This document shows, in pieces, positions 44,549 to 53,740 of a stretch of 64,000 bases of DNA; positions within the stretch are counted from its first letter, which is position 1; each line of letters starts with the position of its first letter. The stretch is from assembly GCA_902363555.1 (NCBI GenBank), contig CABJAM010000001.1, positions 496,001 to 560,000 of the forward strand. Reading direction: 5' to 3'. This DNA is from Lachnospiraceae bacterium (GTDB taxonomy: Bacteria > Bacillota > Clostridia > Lachnospirales > Lachnospiraceae). Below the pieces are notes generated by a model that saw nothing but the letters and a program-made list of their open reading frames with translations, was not told the origin of the DNA and made no database searches. A program made the position numbers and the translations under genes.

Positions 44549-45520
44549 ATGGAAAAAGCTTTATTTACTACGATCGAACAGGTCAGTTTTACGGTCAGGC
44601 ATCTGGACCGGACCGTGAAATATCTTTCGGATGTCTGCGGCATAGGGCCGTGGAATCTGTGTAATTTTGGTTATGTTGACGGAGATAATGAATTTAACCG
44701 GGAAACAATCAAGGTTGCGGATACCATCGTGGAAGGACGGTATGTTGGAACGTATGCGGTCCGTATCGCTCAATGTGTTGTGGGAAATGTGGAAATTGAG
44801 CTGATCGAGCCGATGGATGAAAAGAGCATATTTTCCAGTTACTTAAAGCACAATGGACCTGGCGGTCAGCACCTGGCGGTGGATCGGACCGAAGCATTTG
44901 GCACGGTTCTTGGGATTATGGAGGAGAATGGATATCCTCTGGCTCAGCTTGCTAAAATTGATGATATTGAGGATTGTGCATTTGTGGATTATATGCGTAC
45001 CCTGGGCACTTATCTGGAGCTGCACCGCAGGCCGGAAGACTTTTCACTGCCGGAGGTACTTTTGAAAAATAAATATCCAAAGGATGGCAATATGAGCGCC
45101 ATCCCCCTGTTTTCGGCGGTGGAGACAATTGCATTTGCCGTAGAAAATGCCGGGGCTGTGGTTGAACTTATGGAAGAAAAATATGGGATCGGTCCGTGGG
45201 AGGAAGAAATTATTTCTCCTGTGGGCGGCGATGATGTCAGTGTTCTGAGACGGAGCTGCCGGAGCCTGAATGTGGCACTGGAGTTTTTGCAGCCCATATC
45301 CGGAGTGAGTGCGGTGGCGCGTTTCCTGAAATCGAAGGGGCCGGGGATCATGGGAATAACTATGACGACGGCTCATAACGCAGAGGATATTTATTTTTTT
45401 ATGGAACAGGCAGGCTTTGACCGCAAAACCGCTTTTATGGATACCCGGGGAATGTCTGTATTCGTTGATTATTTAGACCTGCTGGGCGCATATTTAGCGG
45501 TGCGCATCAAGCAGCAATAG
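44549..45520 (+). CDS. VOC superfamily protein, two glyoxalase-like domains
   Basis: This 323-residue protein has two VOC modules, beginning IEQVSFTVRHLDRTVKYL and VETIAFAVENAGAVVELM; both contain the GIGPW motif. KHNGPGGQHLAVD holds a likely metal-binding His. The layout is like methylmalonyl-CoA epimerase-type proteins and dioxygenases such as 4-hydroxyphenylpyruvate dioxygenase, but the first-position His of each module is replaced (Q or T). The ATG at 44549 has GGAGG 5 bases upstream. It lies inside the importer/dehydrogenase/kinase operon, so it may isomerise or open a pathway intermediate. Exact activity unknown. Confidence 0.8.
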   Translation: MEKALFTTIEQVSFTVRHLDRTVKYLSDVCGIGPWNLCNFGYVDGDNEFNRETIKVADTIVEGRYVGTYAVRIAQCVVGNVEIELIEPMDEKSIFSSYLKHNGPGGQHLAVDRTEAFGTVLGIMEENGYPLAQLAKIDDIEDCAFVDYMRTLGTYLELHRRPEDFSLPEVLLKNKYPKDGNMSAIPLFSAVETIAFAVENAGAVVELMEEKYGIGPWEEEIISPVGGDDVSVLRRSCRSLNVALEFLQPISGVSAVARFLKSKGPGIMGITMTTAHNAEDIYFFMEQAGFDRKTAFMDTRGMSVFVDYLDLLGAYLAVRIKQQ

Positions 45521-45546
45521 AATTAAGGAAAAAGGGGGAAGGTACA

Positions 45547-46446
45547 ATGTGTATTAAAACAGGATTTATAGGTCTGGGCATCATGGGTAAGCCCATGGCC
45601 CTGAACCTTTTAAGCGCCGGCGTGGACTTAATGGTTTATGACAAAGACCCGGCCGCTGTCGAAGCCTTAACGGCCGCGGGAGCTGTGGCAGGTGACCGCC
45701 GTTCCATCGGCGCAGCCTGTGAGCGGATATTTCTTATACTGCCCAATGGGGATATCGTAAAGGATGTTTTATTTGGGGAGGGCGGGGTGGCCGAAACCCT
45801 ATTGCCGGGAGCAGTGGTCTGTGACATGAGCTCCGTTACCCCGGTGGAATCCCGGTACTGCTATGAAAATCTGAAGGCCCAGGGCGCAGGTTTTGTAGAT
45901 GCGCCGGTATCGGGCGGAGAACCGGGAGCAATTCATGGAACGCTGGCCTTCATGGCCGGCGGTGATGCGGCGGATTACGAGGCGCTGCGCCCATGGTTTG
46001 AGATTATGGGAGCTTCATCCGTGCTGGTGGGAGACTCAGGGGCCGGGAGTATTACAAAGCTGGCCAATCAGATCATTGTGAACAATACCATTGCCATCGT
46101 CTCCGAAGCCTTTGTTTTCGCGGTGAAGGCCGGGGCGCCGCCTTTAAAGGTCTATGATGCGATACGCTCCGGGCTGGCCGGGAGTGCCGTTTTGGATGCC
46201 AAGCTGCCGCTGATCGCCGAACGGAACTTTGTGCCCGGCGGTAAGATTTCCATTAATCATAAGGATATTAAGAATGTAGTCAATACGGCCCATGCCATAG
46301 ATGCGCCGATCCCCTATTCCTCCCAGCTTTTTGAAATTCTTCAGACGCTGAAAATACACGGGCATATGGATGAGGATCATGGCGGCATTGTACAATATTT
46401 TGAAGCGTTGGCCAATGTGACTGTCAGAGGGGAAGAATGCGAATGA
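45547..46446 (+). CDS. NAD(P)-dependent beta-hydroxyacid dehydrogenase (GarR/OtnD-like)
   Basis: This 299-residue protein belongs to the 3-hydroxyisobutyrate/tartronate-semialdehyde dehydrogenase family. The Rossmann motif is GFIGLGIMGKPMALNLL, the substrate motif FVDAPVSGGEPGA, and the catalytic Lys is in GAGSITKLANQI near residue 170. With an OtnK-type kinase directly downstream and overlapping, the best model is an acid-sugar dehydrogenase of the OtnD/LtnD kind. GGGGGAAGG precedes the ATG. The exact acid sugar is not known. Confidence 0.88.
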   Translation: MCIKTGFIGLGIMGKPMALNLLSAGVDLMVYDKDPAAVEALTAAGAVAGDRRSIGAACERIFLILPNGDIVKDVLFGEGGVAETLLPGAVVCDMSSVTPVESRYCYENLKAQGAGFVDAPVSGGEPGAIHGTLAFMAGGDAADYEALRPWFEIMGASSVLVGDSGAGSITKLANQIIVNNTIAIVSEAFVFAVKAGAPPLKVYDAIRSGLAGSAVLDAKLPLIAERNFVPGGKISINHKDIKNVVNTAHAIDAPIPYSSQLFEILQTLKIHGHMDEDHGGIVQYFEALANVTVRGEECE

Positions 46447-47879
46447 GTTTACATATCGATGTTTTACAAAACTATCCTGTGCCGGACGAGACGGCTATTG
46501 ACGCGCAGTTAAATGCACTGATTCGGGAAAATAATAAAAAGTGGATCGTATTGGACGATGACCCTACCGGTGTCCAGACGGTTCACGATGTGTCGGTTTA
46601 TACGGACTGGAGCTATGAAAGTATCTGCCAGGGCTTTAAGGAGGATTGCGGGCTGTTTTATATTCTCACCAATTCCCGCGGCTTTACAAAAGATGAGACG
46701 ACAAAGGCCCATAAGGAGATTGCCCGAAACGTCATAAGAGCGGCCAAAGACTGCGGCCGGGAGTTCATATTGATCAGCCGCAGCGATTCCACCCTGCGCG
46801 GTCATTATCCTCTGGAAACCATGCTGCTGAGGGAGGCTGTAGAGTCTGAGAGCAAAGGATCTGTTGACGGGGAAATTTTGTGCCCGTTTTTTGCGGAGGG
46901 CGGCCGGTATACGCTGAGGAATGTACATTATGTCCAATATGGTGAAGCGCTGGTTCCCGCCGGAGAGACGGAATTTGCCGCGGATAAGACGTTTGGCTAT
47001 AAGGCCTCGGACCTGAAGGCTTATGTGGAGGAGAAGACCGGCGGTGTTTACAGGGCAGAGGATGTGATATCGATTTCCCTGGAAAGTCTCAGGCATTTGG
47101 AGCTGGATAAAATTGAAGCACAGCTTATGCAGGTCAAAGGATTTAACAAGATTATCGTAAATGCCATCAATGATGTGGATTTAAAAATCTTCTGCATAGC
47201 CCTTTACCGTGCCATGAACCGGGGGAAGCTTTTTATGTTCCGGACTGCGGCCGGATTTGTGAGGGCGGTGGGCGGTATTTCCAAACGACCGCTGCTGAGC
47301 CAGGAGGAGATGGTACGCCCGGATGTGACCCATGGCGGTCTGGTGGTCGTGGGCTCCCATACGGAAAAAACGACGCAGCAGTTAGGCGGCCTTAAAGGAA
47401 TCCCGGAGCTGGAGTTTATCGAATTTGATTCGGACCTGGTGCTTGAGCCGACACGTCTGGAGGATGAGATAAAACGGGTGCAGGCCATGGAGGAGCAGTG
47501 TATCCGACAGGGAAAAACGGCTGTGGTTTACACAAAGCGCACTTTGCTGACGTTGGAGGGTGATACGAAGGAGGATGCTCTGCGCCGTTCCGTTAAAATA
47601 TCCGATGCCGTACAGAGACTGGTGGACGGCCTGTGCGTGGAACCGGCCTTTATTATTGCCAAAGGCGGGATAACATCCAGTGACATTGGCATAAAGGCTT
47701 TGAAGGTTAAAAAGGCCCGGGTCATGGGGCAGATCCAGCCGGGCATACCCGTATGGCAGCTTGGTCCGGAAAGTAAATTTCCGTCCATGCCGTATGTCAT
47801 ATTTCCGGGAAATGTGGGCGATGCACAGTCATTGGCAAAGGCTGTCAGGATATTGTTGGAGGCTCCGCCACTGAAGTAA
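46443..47879 (+). CDS. Four-carbon acid sugar kinase family protein (OtnK/DUF1537-like)
   Basis: This 478-residue kinase has the DUF1537 N-terminal domain, with LDDDPTGVQTVHDV at about residues 35-48 and SRSDSTLRGHYPLE near 117. The C-terminal nucleotide-binding domain has VVGSHTEKTTQQL and AKGGITSSDIGIKAL. The family phosphorylates 3-oxo-tetronates made by OtnD/LtnD enzymes. The ATG at 46443 overlaps the previous stop (ATGA); an ATG at 46437 is also possible. The usual next enzyme, an OtnC aldolase/decarboxylase, is missing, and a PhlG-like hydrolase gene lies in its place. Confidence 0.85.
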   Translation: MSLHIDVLQNYPVPDETAIDAQLNALIRENNKKWIVLDDDPTGVQTVHDVSVYTDWSYESICQGFKEDCGLFYILTNSRGFTKDETTKAHKEIARNVIRAAKDCGREFILISRSDSTLRGHYPLETMLLREAVESESKGSVDGEILCPFFAEGGRYTLRNVHYVQYGEALVPAGETEFAADKTFGYKASDLKAYVEEKTGGVYRAEDVISISLESLRHLELDKIEAQLMQVKGFNKIIVNAINDVDLKIFCIALYRAMNRGKLFMFRTAAGFVRAVGGISKRPLLSQEEMVRPDVTHGGLVVVGSHTEKTTQQLGGLKGIPELEFIEFDSDLVLEPTRLEDEIKRVQAMEEQCIRQGKTAVVYTKRTLLTLEGDTKEDALRRSVKISDAVQRLVDGLCVEPAFIIAKGGITSSDIGIKALKVKKARVMGQIQPGIPVWQLGPESKFPSMPYVIFPGNVGDAQSLAKAVRILLEAPPLK

Positions 47880-47930
47880 AGAAAGAAGGCTGCGGTTTAC
47901 TGACCCGCCAGTGAACAGTAATAAATGGAG

Positions 47931-47951
47931 GTAACAGCTCTGAATAGTTAC
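47931..47951. repeat. Short degenerate inverted repeat of the GTAACAGTTC family
   Basis: GTAACAGCTC (47931-47940) and GAATAGTTAC (47942-47951) pair over about 7 of 10 positions, in the 100-bp gap before the PhlG-like gene. This is a weak copy. Confidence 0.35.
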
Positions 47952-47979
47952 AAAGTTTGTGGAGCAGAAAGGATAAAAT

Positions 47980-48813
47980 ATGAAAAGCGAGTTGACTAAG
48001 GAACAGAAAAAAATGCCCTATGCAAAATATTTTAATATGTTTACGGAGGATTATGGGATTCCGAACGATTTATTACAGCGGATCCATCCGGCCCGGCCCA
48101 TGGACCCGGCAAAAGCATTGCCCATAACTCAGATGAACCGGCTTCTGGACCCGGAATATGCCGCCGATGACGAGGGCTATTGTGTGCTTCCGGATCAGAC
48201 GGGGTATGTGGCGGAAAAGCTGTTTTATCCCGGGGTGACAAAGGAAATGTTTGAGTGGTGGTTTGCCTGGCATGGTCTGGAGGACACCCGTTATCGCATA
48301 TGGGACCCAAAGGGACACTATGGCATAAAGGTCAGTAAGAAGCATTTGCTCCAGAGAACGGACCCGGAAAAAAACTGGAAGGAGCGCAACTGTAATACGT
48401 CGGACTTCGTCATGGCCTATACGGTGGACGGTATTTCCGTGGTGAAAATCGCCTTTTTTAACCCTGTGGATTTTGGGTTTGACGCCGGTTTATTAAAGAA
48501 ATACGACGCTTCCGTTATCTGCGCTGTTTCCGGAAGCCCGGACGAATATGCGGGCAGCGGACCGAGCATACGGGTTCTTCACGAAACTGCGGAAGGGCTG
48601 CATGTATGGACCTATTTCTGGTATGGTTACATGATCGTGAACAAAACGCCGGTACGGATTGAAGGTTTTCAGTGCGATCCGGAGGTTGTGAAATTACAGG
48701 TCGTTCACTGCGCGGAGGAATATACGCGCCTTGGACGCATACTTCCCCTTGTTTATGCGGAAAACCATGATATCATTGATAAGCCTGAAAATTTCACCAC
48801 GATGCCCTTTTAA
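47980..48813 (+). CDS. DAPG/phloretin hydrolase (PhlG/Phy) family protein
   Basis: This 277-residue protein fits the zinc-dependent C-C hydrolase family that includes 2,4-diacetylphloroglucinol hydrolase and phloretin hydrolase. The family core is GYCVLPDQTGYVAEK and FEWWFAWHGLEDTRYRIWDP, with H98 and H113 as likely zinc ligands. Further His and Glu lie in VHCAEEYTRLGR and YAENHDI. AGAAAGGA precedes the ATG. Whether it acts on a phloroglucinol ketone or on another beta-diketone made by the upstream enzymes is not decided by the sequence. Confidence 0.8.
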   Translation: MKSELTKEQKKMPYAKYFNMFTEDYGIPNDLLQRIHPARPMDPAKALPITQMNRLLDPEYAADDEGYCVLPDQTGYVAEKLFYPGVTKEMFEWWFAWHGLEDTRYRIWDPKGHYGIKVSKKHLLQRTDPEKNWKERNCNTSDFVMAYTVDGISVVKIAFFNPVDFGFDAGLLKKYDASVICAVSGSPDEYAGSGPSIRVLHETAEGLHVWTYFWYGYMIVNKTPVRIEGFQCDPEVVKLQVVHCAEEYTRLGRILPLVYAENHDIIDKPENFTTMPF

Positions 48814-48916
48814 TAATTTACGGAGAACAGCGCCACAGCTTGGGGAGGAGCCGTACAAAAACGTGAGTTTCACAGGCATATAGCTCATAGTGGGGCGATT
48901 TTAAATGGCCATATGC

Positions 48917-48944
48917 GTAACAGTTCAGTTGTCTGAAGGGTTAC
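48917..48944. repeat. Dispersed inverted repeat, GTAACAGTTC family (copy d)
   Basis: GTAACAGTTCAG (48917-48928) and CTGAAGGGTTAC (48933-48944) pair at 10 of 12 positions. It lies between the PhlG-like gene and the LysR gene. Confidence 0.5.
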
Positions 48945-49071
48945 TGCTTTACAAAATAAAAGCGGCTACTTGCGTGGTAGGTATGGATTCCGATTTCTTT
49001 TTGTCGTATAATAAAAATAAACAAAAAAATACGAAGAAAGGAAATATGTTTAGGCATATCGTTGGGAAAAT

Positions 49072-49962
49072 ATGGAAAATTATCTTTCGTGTGTAAGTAT
49101 TTATCAAATGATGGTTTTTTTCAAAGTGGTCGAAGAAGGCGGATTTTCCAATGCGGCCATCGATCTGTACGTATCCCAGTCTACGATCAGCAAAAATATT
49201 GCCAAACTGGAAGACGACCTTCAGATCAAGCTGTTTACCAGAACAACCAGGAATCTGTGCCTTACGGAAGAAGGAATGCTTTTGTATAAATCCTGGAAGC
49301 GCCTGGTCGGCGATATGAATAAAGTTTATGTGCGGGCGAGAAATCTGGGCAAAAATAATAAGCTGAACATCGGTCTGGCAAATACAACTGAACAAAAGAA
49401 ATATTTCCTTCCTCTGCAAAAGCAATTGAGAATGAATCACTCGGATGTGGATCTGCTGGTGGAGTGCGGTGGGATCGATGAATTGGTTTATAAATTGAAC
49501 GAGGGCTATTATGATGTGGTCATGGTGCCTGATTTTGAGCGTTATACCTTCGATGATATCGGATTGCCCTGGAAATGGGTTCAGAAAACACCGGCGCAGG
49601 TCATCATGCCAAAGCACCATCGCTGTGCCCACCGGCATATGATTGAGGTTAAGGATATTTTAACCGAGGAATTTGTTAATCTCAATGGCAGGACCTCCGG
49701 TAACTATGAAAGGGATCTGTGTGAACGTTTTGAAAAGTATAATGCCGTTCCCCGGATCAAACATGCTTATAATGGCCGTTATTTAAACAATACATATTTT
49801 GAATCCAGCCGTGAGCTTCTTTTCGTGGATTATTTTTATATTTACGGCGCCGGAAATAATACGGTAAAGGTGCCGGTGAAGGATGAGTATAACGGGATCA
49901 TCTGTGCCTGGAACAATCGGAGAGACAGTATGGCGGTGGAGCAATTCTTAAATTTTATATAA
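49072..49962 (+). CDS. LysR-family transcriptional regulator
   Basis: This 296-residue regulator has the N-terminal winged helix (MVFFKVVEEGGFSNAAIDLY, VSQSTISKNIAKLEDDL, FTRTTRNLCLTEEG) and a type-2 periplasmic-binding-like effector domain from about residue 90 (KLNIGLANTTEQKKYF). The ribosome binding site is weak. A TATAAT-like -10 lies at 49007-49012. It follows the acid-sugar operon in the same direction and may regulate it. Confidence 0.88.
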   Translation: MENYLSCVSIYQMMVFFKVVEEGGFSNAAIDLYVSQSTISKNIAKLEDDLQIKLFTRTTRNLCLTEEGMLLYKSWKRLVGDMNKVYVRARNLGKNNKLNIGLANTTEQKKYFLPLQKQLRMNHSDVDLLVECGGIDELVYKLNEGYYDVVMVPDFERYTFDDIGLPWKWVQKTPAQVIMPKHHRCAHRHMIEVKDILTEEFVNLNGRTSGNYERDLCERFEKYNAVPRIKHAYNGRYLNNTYFESSRELLFVDYFYIYGAGNNTVKVPVKDEYNGIICAWNNRRDSMAVEQFLNFI

Positions 49963-49997
49963 ATTTTCAGTTATCCCGGAAATCCCTTGATTTACAG

Positions 49998-50044
49998 AAA
50001 CGCCGGGCGCGGTGGCCGATGGGTAGCTGCGTCCGGTGTTTTTT
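49998..50044 (+). terminator. Terminator after the LysR gene
   Basis: AAACGCCGGGCGC (49998-50010) pairs with GCGTCCGGTGTTT over 13 bp with two G-U pairs, followed by T residues. It also separates the convergent aminotransferase gene. Confidence 0.75.
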
Positions 50045-50053
50045 ATATTCGCG

Positions 50054-51127
50054 TTACATTCGGTTCTGATTTTGCTGATTTAAGATAGATCGTAATACCT
50101 CTATAAACTTTGCGTTTTCTTCATGTGGCCGAACAGCAATACGACAATATTCTGGCCCAAGTCCATAAAACTGTGAACAATCACGAACCTTGATATTGTT
50201 TTTAATTAGTTCTTTCTGTAAATTTGAATATGCTGTTTTAAAGAGCAGGAAATTTCCCTGTGACGGCCATACTTCAATGTCGAGTGCATGGAGCTGTGAA
50301 TATAACCAGGAACGCTCAACTGACAAAAACGCATAAGTATTTGTTAGATAGTGTTTATCCATAAGCGCACATACCCCGGCGAATTGAGCCGGAACAGAAA
50401 CACCATAACTCTGCCCTTGTGATTTCATGTTTTCAAGTAAGCAATCATTTCCTGAAATACAAAAGCCAAGCCGAAACCCTGCCAAAGAATAGGTTTTTGT
50501 AAAGGCATCAATAACAACAAGATTTGAAGACGCTGCCGCTTTCGACTTTAGGGTATACGTTTCCCAATCCTGAATAAACTCTAAAAAACATTCGTCCACA
50601 ACCAAAAAAACATTTTCTTTCTGACACTTTTCTATAATCTCTCCCAATAGCTGCGGGCGGACGATATTGCCCGTAGGATTATTTGGATTGCAGAGAAATA
50701 TTATATCTAAGTCTTTTGTGATCGCTGCTAATACATCACGACTAAGTTCAAATTGATTGGCAGGGCTTAACTGGTAATGATATACGTTGCAGTTTACTAA
50801 TTTCAATGCACGATCATATTCCTCGTAAGTAGGTTCTATAATAAGCGCCCGATTAGGTTTTAGCGCAAAGACCAGGCGATAGAGCAGATCATCTGCCCCA
50901 TTCCCGCAAAGGATGCTGTCTGGTGTGATTTTATATTTTTCCGCCAAAGCAGCAGATAATGTAACACAATTAGTATCTGGATAGGAACTAACAACATTGA
51001 TAAGGTGGGAAAAGTTTTCACGTAGTGTGTCTGGTATCCCCAATGAATTTGTATTCACCGAAAAATCGAGATAATGACTATTTGCTTTTTCGGTAATAAG
51101 TAACCATGAATATTCTTCCTGCTTCAT
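50054..51127 (-). CDS. PLP-dependent aminotransferase, HisC/CobD-like
   Basis: This 357-residue fold-type-I PLP enzyme resembles histidinol-phosphate aminotransferase and CobD (threonine-phosphate decarboxylase). LDFSVNTNSLGIP is the N-terminal motif, IIFLCNPNNPTGNIV the substrate/PLP segment, and VVDECFLEF and FTKTYSLAGFRLGF carry the PLP-binding Asp and the Schiff-base Lys. The final R-I-A-V-R is the carboxylate-binding Arg. No his or cob genes are nearby. The gene is AT-rich compared with the left side of the window and overlaps the small membrane gene upstream by ATGA. Confidence 0.84.
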   Translation of the reverse strand: MKQEEYSWLLITEKANSHYLDFSVNTNSLGIPDTLRENFSHLINVVSSYPDTNCVTLSAALAEKYKITPDSILCGNGADDLLYRLVFALKPNRALIIEPTYEEYDRALKLVNCNVYHYQLSPANQFELSRDVLAAITKDLDIIFLCNPNNPTGNIVRPQLLGEIIEKCQKENVFLVVDECFLEFIQDWETYTLKSKAAASSNLVVIDAFTKTYSLAGFRLGFCISGNDCLLENMKSQGQSYGVSVPAQFAGVCALMDKHYLTNTYAFLSVERSWLYSQLHALDIEVWPSQGNFLLFKTAYSNLQKELIKNNIKVRDCSQFYGLGPEYCRIAVRPHEENAKFIEVLRSILNQQNQNRM

Positions 51128-51414
51128 TTTACCTGATTATTACACTCCTTCTCTTTTTTTAATCCCGGCGATAATAGTGCTTTTGCTAAAATCCTAAACA
51201 CTATGGACACCACTACCACTAGCAAAAGTAAATTAAACTGCTTATGCAGCTGGAATATCAAAATTAATAAAAAGGCAAAAAGAGCCAGTCCTACATATGC
51301 ACATGTACCATACTTTTTATAGTCACTCGGTTTCCTTTCACTTTTTATCAAATGATATATTCCGTAGATAGAAGGAATTAGTCCAAACACTGAAAATGTG
51401 ATCTCTAATATCAT
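51124..51414 (-). CDS. Small membrane protein with three hydrophobic segments
   Basis: This 96-residue protein begins ILEITFSVFGLIPSIYGIYH and has three hydrophobic segments (about 1-22, 35-55 and 58-82). A longer frame goes to 51456, but GGAGG lies 8 bases before the ATG at 51414. It overlaps the aminotransferase gene by 4 bp and is presumably co-translated with it. I do not recognise the family. The pair may produce and handle an amino acid-derived compound, but nothing in the sequence proves this. Confidence 0.55.
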   Translation of the reverse strand: MILEITFSVFGLIPSIYGIYHLIKSERKPSDYKKYGTCAYVGLALFAFLLILIFQLHKQFNLLLLVVVVSIVFRILAKALLSPGLKKEKECNNQVK

Positions 51415-52176
51415 TTTAATGTCCTCCATATGTTTAGCTTCTTCAAGCAGCTTCAATCCGATTACTTATTTCTGGTAATCAGGGTGGACGGCTATCAACG
51501 TTATGTGCAACGTATTATTTTCATGTCACTTCCACCGGACAGCGCGGTAATGTTTTGCCGTTGTTAAAATTGGATTCTCCTCTTTAAAAAAATATATAAC
51601 AAATATGCTCCTACGTTACTTTAAGCGCTTACAGCCATATTATAATCTCATGGCTGGCAATTAACAAGCCCATCATAAAAATTATCAATTTGGAGGCAGT
51701 CAAAATGAGCGAAGTTGTAAAATTTTTGTCCGAAAATCCTGCCCAGTATCTTGCCACCGTATGGCGTGACGGAAAAGAAAATTACTGAAAAACGAATTTT
51801 GCATATTGACAAATGATTGAAGGAGGAATATAATAAAAACATAAATTCGGCAAGACGAATTGAAAAGTTAAGAAAAATGAACTTTGCCGTATCGGCGGGC
51901 AAAAATATTCTCTAAACGATTCCTGTATAATATTTTCAAAAATCATTTCTATGTATTCTGATTCCAGTCATTTAATTAACCCTTTTCTCTATGAATATTT
52001 TTTGCCTGTCTTTATAACTTTTTGGAATCTCAATGAAGAGATTCTATGAGAAACTTGACAACTGAATATCGTGCAGAAAAAGAACTTTATGAGAAATGGA
52101 CATAAACGTTGGACATAGCAGGTACTATGCCTTGAAAAATCTTATGCTATCGTTTACAATATCATTATTAGGCGGT
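51415..52176. other. Degraded region between the aminotransferase pair and the transposase
   Basis: Apart from the PPOX-like remnant at 51705-51788, this AT-rich 760 bp holds no supported gene. A stretch near 51845-51905 (RRIEKLRKMN) hints at an XRE-type helix-turn-helix remnant but is too short to call. A perfect 12-bp inverted repeat (ATCATTATTAGG at 52161-52172 and its complement at 52184-52195) lies at the end of the transposase gene. Confidence 0.45.
51705..51788 (+). pseudogene. Truncated PPOX (pyridoxamine 5'-phosphate oxidase-like) gene start
   Basis: An ATG with TTGGAGG upstream opens MSEVVKFLSENPAQYLATVW, then R-D-G-K-E-N-Y and a TGA. The sequence matches the usual first 25 residues of small PPOX/flavin-binding proteins, which continue for a further 100 or more residues; nothing downstream continues it. 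It is a 5' remnant of a gene cut by deletion or rearrangement. Confidence 0.6.
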
Positions 52177-53512
52177 CTATAATCCTAATAATGATTTTTG
52201 AAATGCCTCAGTCGATGGCATTTCCCAGGCATCGAGGTGTTGGAGCATCATGATGCCGTAGAGGCGGCAGTATCACATCTTCGTAGAGCGGTGCCTGCCG
52301 TCTTCTAATTTATAGTCCTTCTTCTCACGCTTATTGGAGCGTTCCACAGAAGTTCTTCCGTCATATTCCTTTTTCCATTGGCTGCTGCTCCTTGGCGGAT
52401 GTTGAACAATCTTGGATTATCTTTGGTGAAAATATGTACGGTCCTGCCGTACTTTGCCGGGGAGCAGGGATGTTCGCAGAAACAACCCCGTTTTCGATCA
52501 GACTTTGGACAACGGTATTTTGCGCGGTGTTTGGCAGCCTCATATCCATCTTTGTGCATACGTAAGCCCATCGTACAGACAGGAACACCGTCATCATCAA
52601 TGGTGAAATCATCTTTATAAGTAAAATATCCGGTATGCCCCGGATTTAAGTCGATAAAGGGCGTGATGTTTTGCTTCCGGCAGTAATCATAGACGGCATT
52701 AGCGTCATGAGCGGAATCCAGAAGGAGTTTTTCAATACGGAACCGGGGCAGGTATGCTTTCATGGTGAAGAACGAGTGGAGAAAAGAGAGCATGTCATGC
52801 CGGGAAGCCCGTTCTAAAAGCGGGAAAACGGGAAGGTCGCTATGGGAGTCGGAAGCCACATACATGTAGAGGTGGTAACCGAAAAAATAGCATTCTCTGT
52901 AGGAATCCCATCCCCAGTTACAGTTGGGCTGTGAATAAAGCCGTTTACAGTTACAGCGAGATATGCCAATTTCCTTACAGTGACAGATTCGTTTTTTGCG
53001 CTGCTGCGCAGCGGTACGTACAGGAGTGCCGTCACCGGCAAGGGCCAGATGTTGTGGATCGAGCAGCCCCCTGCGGATGGAGTGCGAGAGGAACTGCTGT
53101 TCATAAAGTCGGAAAACGAGATAAAAAGGATTTTCTGGTCGGAGCCGGCAACGTTCCAGTAAAGGAAGGAGCTTAGAGGCAGTGCTGGAAGAATAACAGG
53201 GAGTCTTAGCGCCTTTCTTGTGTCCTTTTGGGGGCCTGATCTTTGGGAAGCGTTCCTTAGGAGAAAGGTGGTCGGAGTCACGCTTCCAGATGCGGGAAAA
53301 GGCATGCAGGAAGGTAAACGAGGTTCGGGCCCAAAAACGGAGTAGCAGTTCCGCATAATGGAATCCGTCTGTGAAAGGTCAAGATACCAGAACTGCACGA
53401 TATAATCCCAGGTGCTTTTACAGAGCTTAAGGGGATCGGGATAAAACTTAAGGAAATCGGATATGAAAGTATCCTGATAGGCGGAATGCCCGCCTGGATT
53501 ACAAGGTAACAT
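52177..53512 (-). pseudogene. Damaged IS transposase (DDE type) with multiple lesions
   Basis: Reading on the minus strand gives a transposase in pieces: PCNPGGHSAYQDTFISDFLK at the start, DSDHLSPKERFPKIRPPKGH, LALAGDGTPVRTAAQQRKK, NCNWGWDSYRECYFFGY, IEKLLLDSAHDANAVYDY, YGRTVHIFTKDNPRLFN, RTSVERSNKREKKDYKLEDG and LQHLDAWEMPSTEAFQ. Asp residues in GDGTP and LLLDSAHDA fit a DDE active site. Lesions visible: an apparent internal deletion or shift near 53325, a frameshift near 52400, and a TGA at about 52284 in place of the Trp of K-M-W-Y. It cannot be active. Confidence 0.8.
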
Positions 53513-53740
53513 AAAAAATCGCCTCCAGTCGATCGAGATAAGATATAATCAATCGGCTTCGCCGCAAATTTTGAGGGATCTGTCAAGTGTTTTCGGTAAA
53601 AAAGTGGGTGATTTTTAAAATAGGGGCTCTGAAAGCCTTATGAAATAAGGGCTGAAGATTCCGAGAAGTTATCAAGTAAAAAGGGAGGACAAATTTGGAA
53701 GATAGACAACCAGAAGAGCGTAGGCGCCACGGCCTGCTAT

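Noticed and set aside
51840..51915. XRE-type helix-turn-helix remnant
   Set aside because: Only about 15 residues look familiar and the frame is broken; too little for a call.
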